DNA from: an uncultured Clostridia bacterium
GTDB lineage: Bacteria > Bacillota > Clostridia > Oscillospirales > CAG-272
Direction of reading: 5' to 3'
Assembly: GCA_904502055.1 (NCBI GenBank)
Contig: CAJGDZ010000054.1
Location: 1-10,459, forward strand
DNA length: 10,459 nt
The notes beneath the pieces are model-generated. The model saw only the letters and a list, made by a program, of their open reading frames with translations. It did not search any database and was not told the origin of the DNA. A program made the position numbers and the translations under genes. Shown here piece after piece: positions 6,281 through 10,459 of the stretch (the stretch's first letter is position 1; each line of letters starts with the position of its first letter).

Positions 6281-6370
6281 GAGGAGTCGAATTCTCGCCT
6301 GCGGGCTCGGTCAGGGTCGGCTCTGACTGCCGTTTAGGCAGTCATTCACTCCCGACCCGTTCGACTCCTC
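6281..6370. repeat. 90-bp nested palindromic element with T-arm-like ends
   Basis: Three nested perfect pairings are visible. The outer 11 bp pair GAGGAGTCGAA (6281-6291) with TTCGACTCCTC (6360-6370). The middle 7 bp pair GGGTCGG (6314-6320) with CCGACCC (6352-6358). The inner 7-bp hairpin is GACTGCC-GTTTA-GGCAGTC (6325-6343). The left internal segment 6292-6313 is GC-rich and may add a short hairpin. The outer arms contain GGAGTCGAA, the same nine bases found in the T-arm of the neighbouring tmRNA (6433-6441). It is not a tRNA: no T-stem or anticodon arm fits. It could be a REP/MITE-like intergenic repeat or a structured RNA; copy number cannot be judged from one window. Confidence 0.65.
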
Positions 6371-6380
6371 CATATGAAAA

Positions 6381-6420
6381 CAAAAACACGGGGTACGCCT
6401 TGGCGTACCCCGTGTTTTTG
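6381..6420 (-). terminator. Rho-independent terminator of tmRNA
   Basis: A perfect 19-bp inverted repeat (6381-6399 with 6402-6420) has only two bases at its centre, so the real loop is larger. It starts at the CCA end of tmRNA. Read leftward, it ends in GTGTTTTTG followed by TTTTC, a good U-tract. It would also block rightward read-through from the ncRNA unit. Confidence 0.85.
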
Positions 6421-6784
6421 GTGGAGATGGGGGGAGTCGAACCCCCGTCCGAAAACCCCTTGAACGGACTTTCTTCGGGTGAAGTTTATCTATTGAAATT
6501 CCCCGCGTCGGGCGCCGACAAACAGGCTCCCGATTTGGGTAGCTCTTTTTTGCGTGACGGGTTCAAGAGCAACCGCCCGTGCACGTTCACCGCTAAATGA
6601 CGCTCAAGCTAAGGCCGCGATACTCCAAAGCTGAACGGGTAGTCCTTAGACTACGGCACTGCCCTTAGGCAGCCAATGCAACGTTATCGTTAGCGTTTAA
6701 TTTTAAGTTTGGACCGTTTAAAGAGTTGCCCGGCTCTACCCGCTTATCCGATCTCAAAATCCCCGTCGAAACCCTTACACCCCC
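6419..6784 (-). ncRNA. ssrA: Transfer-messenger RNA (tmRNA)
   Basis: tmRNA rescues stalled ribosomes with SmpB and tags the unfinished protein for proteolysis. The 366-base gene has a complete tRNA-like end. The acceptor stem GGGGGTG (5' end at 6784) pairs with CATCTCC (two G-U pairs), followed by A and an encoded CCA (6419-6421). The T-arm is GGGGG-TTCGACT-CCCCC, and the conserved 5' GGGTTTCGACGGGGAT is present. The tag frame occupies 6665-6709 and reads NLKLNANDNVALAA then TAA. With the tRNA-carried alanine this gives a 15-residue tag ending in ALAA, the same length as in Bacillus subtilis; the exact resume codon (AAC at 6709) is inferred. A GTAGTC-TAAG-GACTAC hairpin follows the tag frame as part of the pseudoknot region. 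It is a standard one-piece tmRNA, with its own promoter and terminator. Confidence 0.97.
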
Positions 6785-6800
6785 ATACGGAAACAAAAAT

Positions 6801-6829
6801 ATTATACACCATTTCCGTTCAAATTTCAA
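6801..6829 (-). promoter_or_regulatory. Sigma-A promoter of tmRNA
   Basis: On the minus strand, TTGAAA (6824-6829), a 17-base spacer and a perfect TATAAT (6801-6806). The -10 ends 16 bases before the mature 5' end of tmRNA, consistent with a short precursor leader trimmed by RNase P. Confidence 0.85.
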
Positions 6830-6874
6830 TAGGTTTTCTTTCTTTTTCTTCGACATTTTTCCGTGAATTCCTTA

Positions 6875-6903
6875 TTGACAAAAAAGTGGGACTTTGATAT
6901 AAT
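6875..6903 (+). promoter_or_regulatory. Perfect-consensus sigma-A promoter of the rpiR-type operon
   Basis: TTGACA (6875-6880), a 17-base spacer and TATAAT (6898-6903), with TGA before the -10. It lies 33 bases before the regulator's start codon. It is probably the promoter for the regulator, flavoprotein, propeller and cmk genes, since no terminator is seen between them. No obvious palindromic operator was found around it. Confidence 0.88.
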
Positions 6904-6936
6904 AAATAAGTATGATTTTTTGGAAAGGGATGCACG

Positions 6937-7800
6937 ATGAAATCCGATCTTCTGAAGCAAATAGAGCTCCGCTTTGCGAAGCTTTCCAAGGGACAAAAGA
7001 ATATTGCAAGCTACATTCTGGAGCATTATGAGAAGGCGGCGTATCTGACGGCGGCAAGGCTTGGCGCAACGGTTGGCGTCTCGGAGTCTACGGTCGTTCG
7101 CTTTGCCATCGAGCTTGGCTTTGAGGGATACCCCGAGCTTCAGCGCGCGCTTCAGGAGCTTGTCCGCACGCGTCTTACCTCGTTTGAGAGAATTGAGGTG
7201 TCCGATGCGCTGATCGGCGACAAGGACGTGCTCGAGCAAGTGCTTCTTTCGGACGTGGAGATGCTCAGACACACGCTGGACTGTGTGGATCGCGAGGCCT
7301 TCAATCAAGCGGTCGACCGCATCATCTCGGCCAAGCGGATCTACATTCTGGGCGTTCGTTCCTCGGCGTCTCTGGCCGGATTCCTTTACTATCATCTGCA
7401 GATGGCGTTTGACAATCTCACGCTGGTGCAGACCACCTCGGGCAACGAAATGCTGGAGCAGATCATGCGCATCGACAAGGACGACGTGATGATCGCCATC
7501 AGCTTTCCTCGCTATTCCAAGCGTATCATCAAGGCGGTGGACTTTGCGCGTAACAAGGGCGCGGGCGTGATCGCGCTGACCGACAGCCCCGAATCGCCCA
7601 TTGCCGAGAACGCCAGCCATCTTTTGACGGCAAGCAGTGATATGGCCTCCTTTGTCGATTCGCTGGTGGCACCGCTTAGTATCATCAACGCGATCATCGC
7701 GGCGGTGGCACGTAAAAAGAGGGAAGAGCTGACTACCCGTCTGCGTACCTTGGAGCAGATCTGGGATGAGTACGACGTATATGAAAAGCACCATGAATGA
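6937..7800 (+). CDS. RpiR/MurR-family transcriptional regulator
   Basis: A 287-residue DNA-binding protein that senses a phosphosugar. Residues 1-77 are the RpiR helix-turn-helix domain: LSKGQKNIASYILEH, then TAARLGATVGVSESTVVRFAIELGF with the recognition helix at about 48-60, then GYPELQRAL. Residues about 120-255 form a SIS sugar-isomerase-like domain with ILGVRSSA (137-144), ISFPRYSKR (188-196) and TDSPESPIAENA (215-226), the segments that bind phosphosugars in this family. An acidic C-terminal tail follows. The start has AAAGG (6924-6928) eight bases upstream. Its 3' end overlaps the flavoprotein start by eight bases, so the two are co-transcribed and probably translationally coupled. The sugar signal and target genes are unknown. 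No transporter or kinase neighbour gives a clue, although the two glycosidases lie 1-5 kb upstream. Confidence 0.92.
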   Translation: MKSDLLKQIELRFAKLSKGQKNIASYILEHYEKAAYLTAARLGATVGVSESTVVRFAIELGFEGYPELQRALQELVRTRLTSFERIEVSDALIGDKDVLEQVLLSDVEMLRHTLDCVDREAFNQAVDRIISAKRIYILGVRSSASLAGFLYYHLQMAFDNLTLVQTTSGNEMLEQIMRIDKDDVMIAISFPRYSKRIIKAVDFARNKGAGVIALTDSPESPIAENASHLLTASSDMASFVDSLVAPLSIINAIIAAVARKKREELTTRLRTLEQIWDEYDVYEKHHE

Positions 7801-9037
7801 CGCAAGAAGAGTTGTTGTGATTGGCGGCGGCGCGGCCGGTATGATGGCGGCGATCTCGGCGGCGAGGTACGGTGCCGCCGTTACGCTGTTTGAAAAAAAC
7901 GATCGCCTCGGCAAAAAGCTTCGCATTACGGGAAAGGGACGCTGCAACGTCACCAACGATTGCGACGTTAACGAATTCCTGCAGAACGTGCCCACCAATC
8001 CGCGCTTCCTTTACGCGGCCTTAAGCCGCTTTTCGACCGAGGACACCAAGCAATTTTTTGAGGATTGCGGTGTTGCGCTCAAGACCGAGCGGGGCAAGCG
8101 CGTTTTTCCGGTATCGGATAAGGCGCAGGACATTGTTGACGCTCTGGTCACTGTGTGTCGCCGCGAAAACGTGAGCGTTGTTTTTGAAAAGGTCAAGCGT
8201 ATATGTACCGAAAACGGTGCGGTTACGGGTGTGGAGACCGAGGCGGGGATCGCTCCGGCCGACGCAGTGATCGTAGCCACGGGCGGTATGTCCTATCGGC
8301 AGACCGGCTCGGACGGTGACGGTTATCGCTTTGCCCGCGAGGCAGGACTTGAGGTGACGCGCTTGATCCCCTCGCTGGTACCGCTGACCTCCGAGAGCCG
8401 CCTATGCGTGCGAATGCAGGGGCTTTCGCTCCGCAACGTTGCGCTTCGCATCTGCGAGAAGGCGAGCGGAAAGGCCGTTTATGAGGATTTCGGCGAAATG
8501 ATGTTTACGCATTTCGGCCTGACCGGTCCGCTCATCCTTTCGGCCTCGGCACACATTTCGGATATCGTGCCGGGCAAGTATGAGGCGCAGATCGATCTTA
8601 AGCCCGCGCTGGACAGAAAAACGCTGGACACGCGCCTGCTTCACGATTTTGCCAAGTTCAGCAACCGCGATTTTGCCAATTCGCTTTCGGAGCTGCTTCC
8701 GCAGAAGATGATTCCCATAATCGTGGAATGCTCGGGAATTCCCGCACATAAAAAGGTCAATTCCATCACCAAGGAGGAGCGCACGGCGCTCTGCGAGCTG
8801 CTCAAGGCATTCCGCGTGCCGCTGAGCGGTCTGCGTCCGATCAACGAGGCCATCATTACCAAAGGGGGCGTGGCGGTCGGACAGATCCGCCCGAACACCA
8901 TGGAGGCAAAATCGGTGAGCGGACTTTACTTTGCGGGCGAGGTGCTGGATCTTGATGCCTATACGGGCGGCTTCAATCTGCAGATCGCATTTTCTACGGC
9001 GGTTCTGGCCGGCGAAGGCGCGGCGATGGGCGTGTGA
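7793..9037 (+). CDS. BaiN/HI0933-family FAD-dependent oxidoreductase
   Basis: A 414-residue cytoplasmic flavoprotein. It has an N-terminal dinucleotide-binding fold, VVVIGGGAAGMMAA (7-20), with the acidic strand end FEK (33-35). Family signatures follow: TGKGRCNVTND (46-56), VIVATGGMSY (159-168), GEMMFTHFGLTGP (234-246) and the FAD-contacting end ITKGGV...GLYFAGEVLDLDAYTGGFNLQIAFSTAVLAG (355-407). Length and order are normal for HI0933/YhiN/BaiN proteins. The BaiN name comes from proposed bile-acid 3-dehydro-reductase activity, but most members have no proven substrate, so no specific reaction is claimed. The start is uncertain: ATG 7793 overlaps the regulator stop codon (ATGAATGA) and puts the GGG motif at the usual place, but no strong ribosome site precedes it. 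ATG 7781 or 7766 in the same frame would add four or nine residues. In Firmicutes this gene is often found just before cmk, as here apart from one intervening gene. Confidence 0.92.
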   Translation: MNDARRVVVIGGGAAGMMAAISAARYGAAVTLFEKNDRLGKKLRITGKGRCNVTNDCDVNEFLQNVPTNPRFLYAALSRFSTEDTKQFFEDCGVALKTERGKRVFPVSDKAQDIVDALVTVCRRENVSVVFEKVKRICTENGAVTGVETEAGIAPADAVIVATGGMSYRQTGSDGDGYRFAREAGLEVTRLIPSLVPLTSESRLCVRMQGLSLRNVALRICEKASGKAVYEDFGEMMFTHFGLTGPLILSASAHISDIVPGKYEAQIDLKPALDRKTLDTRLLHDFAKFSNRDFANSLSELLPQKMIPIIVECSGIPAHKKVNSITKEERTALCELLKAFRVPLSGLRPINEAIITKGGVAVGQIRPNTMEAKSVSGLYFAGEVLDLDAYTGGFNLQIAFSTAVLAGEGAAMGV

Positions 9038-9054
9038 ACGCCCGGGAGGGATAT

Positions 9055-10350
9055 ATGATAAAGGTAACATCGGTAAGACTTGCCGAGGCAAGTCGCGAAA
9101 GCGGCGCGATCTGGTATTCGCGTGTCTACACCTCGCGTGACGGACTTGAGTGCAAGGAATTCCGCAAGACTCAGCGCGAATCCGACTATCATAACGGACT
9201 TGAATTCCGCGTCAGCCCCGACAACGGGCGCACGTGGGGCGAGTGGCAGACTGCCGACCGTGCGGGTTATTCGAAGACCTTTGGTGAGGACGAATACACC
9301 TCCGAGGAGATCGGAAGGGTATGGAATCCCGTGCATGAGCACTACGTTTGCACGCTTTTCACGCGCTTCTTCCTCGGCGGACACAAGAAGGCCTACAGTG
9401 GCTATTGGAGTGGCAAGCTGACGGTGTTTGACCATCAGTATATCCGCATTTACCGCGACGGCGAGGATACGCCGATCTCGGAGCAGATGATGAAGTATGA
9501 GGAGGGCGCGGAGTTCGATCCCGAAAATCCGAGAAACGAGGCCTTTCTCACCAAAAATATCGGCTTCTTAAATCCGCCCATCGTTTTAAAGGACGGCGAC
9601 ATTGCCGTGCCTGTCAGCGCAACCGTGCGCAAGGGATGCGAGCTGGCGGGACTTGACGTGACCCGCGTGTTCCCGAATACCCCCGACATTCACCGTTGCG
9701 TGCTTGTGGCAAGGGGCGTATACAATAAGGAAAGCGGAAGATATGACTTCAGTTATTCCAATCCCGTGATCCTGAATGACCTTGTGTCCTCGCGCGGCAT
9801 TGACGAGCCTCAGCTTGTCGAGCTTGCAAGCGGACGCCTTCTGCTTGTGATGCGAGGCTCCAACCTTCAGTACGCGCCCTGGAAGACGCGCATTGAAAAG
9901 GGAACGCCCGCTTTTAAGTGGTACGCATATTCGGACGACGGCGGCGCCACCTTCACGGGTGCGATGCCGTGGCACTTCGATAACGGCGAAATGGTCTATT
10001 CGGCGGCCACCATCTCGGCCTTCCTCCGCTCCTCAAAGAATGGACAGCTTTATTGGGTGGGTAACGTTTCCGACCACACGGCTTATGCCAACGGCCCGCG
10101 TTTTCCGCTTCACATCGCACAGATCGACGAGACGCTCGGTGTGCCGAAGCGCGAAACGCTTACCGTGATCGACACGAAGCGCGAGAGCGAGAGTGACGAG
10201 ATCCAGCTTTCCAATTTCTCGCTGATGGAGGACAGAGAAAGCGGACATCTTGAGGTGGCATTGGCCAAGCTTTGTCAGTATGGCGGCAAGGAAAATTCGT
10301 ATTTCTGCGATGCGTGGAGATATTATATTGAATTAGATGCCGAAGCGTGA
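9055..10350 (+). CDS. Sialidase-superfamily (Asp-box/BNR) beta-propeller protein
   Basis: A 431-residue protein probably folding as a six-bladed sialidase-type propeller. Two Asp-box motifs are visible: SPDNGRTW (54-61) and SDDGGATF (293-300). The segment GIDEPQLVELASGRLLLVMRG (249-268 region) matches the conserved blade of this superfamily with a Glu before Pro and Gln and an Arg after the next strand. Such proteins include exo-sialidases and other glycosidases or lyases. I cannot confirm the arginine triad or the Tyr/Glu nucleophile pair, so sialidase activity is not claimed. There is no signal peptide or anchor, unlike most exported sialidases, so it would act in the cytoplasm. The start at 9055 has GGAGG (9045-9049) five bases upstream; a GTG at 9034 in frame overlaps the previous stop and is less likely. 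It lies 17 bases after the flavoprotein and 22 bases before cmk, in one operon. The substrate is unknown. Confidence 0.75.
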   Translation: MIKVTSVRLAEASRESGAIWYSRVYTSRDGLECKEFRKTQRESDYHNGLEFRVSPDNGRTWGEWQTADRAGYSKTFGEDEYTSEEIGRVWNPVHEHYVCTLFTRFFLGGHKKAYSGYWSGKLTVFDHQYIRIYRDGEDTPISEQMMKYEEGAEFDPENPRNEAFLTKNIGFLNPPIVLKDGDIAVPVSATVRKGCELAGLDVTRVFPNTPDIHRCVLVARGVYNKESGRYDFSYSNPVILNDLVSSRGIDEPQLVELASGRLLLVMRGSNLQYAPWKTRIEKGTPAFKWYAYSDDGGATFTGAMPWHFDNGEMVYSAATISAFLRSSKNGQLYWVGNVSDHTAYANGPRFPLHIAQIDETLGVPKRETLTVIDTKRESESDEIQLSNFSLMEDRESGHLEVALAKLCQYGGKENSYFCDAWRYYIELDAEA

Positions 10351-10357
10351 CTTCGGC
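10339..10357 (+). other. Small hairpin holding the propeller stop codon, before cmk
   Basis: GCCGAAG (10339-10345) and CTTCGGC (10351-10357) are perfect 7-bp arms around CGTGA, which contains the TGA stop codon. No U-tract follows, so it is not a terminator. It ends five bases before the cmk ribosome site and could protect the message end or tune cmk translation (inference). Confidence 0.45.
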
Positions 10358-10372
10358 GGAATGGAGAAGAAT

Positions 10373-10459
10373 ATGTTTCAGATTGCAATCGACGGACCGA
10401 GCGGCGCAGGTAAGAGCACGATCGCCAAGGCGATCGCCGCAAAAATGGGCATCGTTTAC
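10373..10459 (+). CDS. cmk: Cytidylate kinase, first 29 codons (runs off the right edge)
   Basis: Cytidylate kinase phosphorylates CMP and dCMP to the diphosphates in the cytoplasm. The visible N-terminus, FQIAIDGPSGAGKSTIAK, is the characteristic start: a beta-strand, then the P-loop GPSGAGKST (residues 8-16), then AIAAKMGIVY. The start is placed at ATG 10373 with GGAGAAG (10363-10369) upstream. An in-frame ATG at 10361 would add MEKN but overlaps this ribosome site. Only the P-loop is present, so assignment rests on the signature and on the common flavoprotein-cmk gene order in Firmicutes. Confidence 0.9.
   Translation, partial: MFQIAIDGPSGAGKSTIAKAIAAKMGIVY

Noticed and set aside
6098..6337. 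79-codon open frame through the RNA region
   Set aside because: It has no ribosome site, and it crosses the terminator hairpin and both inverted repeats; the structure explains the sequence better than coding does.
6281..6370. A tRNA gene, suggested by a 7-bp acceptor-like pair and TTCGACTCC near the end
   Set aside because: No 5-bp T-stem precedes the acceptor strand, no anticodon arm can be drawn, and the inner pairings are incompatible with a cloverleaf.
8402..9091. 229-codon open frame on the minus strand
   Set aside because: It is antisense to the flavoprotein, which shows full family signatures on the plus strand.
1..10459. CRISPR array, toxin-antitoxin, phage or transposase genes
   Set aside because: No regularly spaced direct repeats were seen, and no gene in the window has nuclease, integrase, transposase or toxin features.

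Overview
The window looks like the chromosome of a Gram-positive, Clostridia-type Firmicute, probably gut- or plant-fibre-associated. Four things point that way: strong AGGAG-type ribosome sites, canonical sigma-A promoters with 17-bp spacers, GC-rich hairpin terminators, and a one-piece tmRNA whose tag ends in NVALAA. A spore-cortex-hydrolase-type (SleB-like) protein also fits a Firmicute. Coding regions are moderately GC-rich and intergenic regions AT-rich. No phage, transposase, CRISPR array or classical defence gene is visible.

Left part (1-1967): the N-terminal 260 residues of a pyruvate kinase gene run leftward off the window from a near-consensus promoter that carries a perfect palindrome over its -10 box. 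Facing right is a secreted protein with a copper-amine-oxidase-like N-terminal region and a SleB-type cell-wall hydrolase domain, closed by a 15-bp hairpin terminator.

Middle part (2020-5974): two convergent single-gene units share one 18-bp terminator hairpin. The rightward gene is a GH120-type beta-xylosidase of 643 residues with both catalytic acids present. The leftward gene is a 614-residue TIM-barrel glycoside hydrolase resembling GH106/GH42. Neither has a signal peptide, so both probably act on oligosaccharides or glycosides already imported. No transporter is encoded here.

RNA-rich part (5989-6829), about 850 bp without a protein gene: a perfect-consensus promoter (TTGACA, 17 bp, TATAAT) drives an unassigned structured RNA whose ends pair over 11 bp. 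Two large inverted-repeat elements follow (6185-6264 and 6281-6370). Then comes tmRNA (ssrA) on the opposite strand, with its own promoter and terminator. This block is the least explained part of the window and the best candidate for something undescribed.

Right part (6875-10459): another perfect-consensus promoter starts a rightward operon. Its genes are an RpiR/MurR-type sugar-phosphate-sensing regulator, an overlapping BaiN/HI0933-type flavoprotein, a sialidase-superfamily beta-propeller protein without a signal peptide, and the first 29 codons of cytidylate kinase (cmk). The flavoprotein-cmk neighbourhood is familiar in Firmicutes. The propeller gene between them looks like an accessory insertion.
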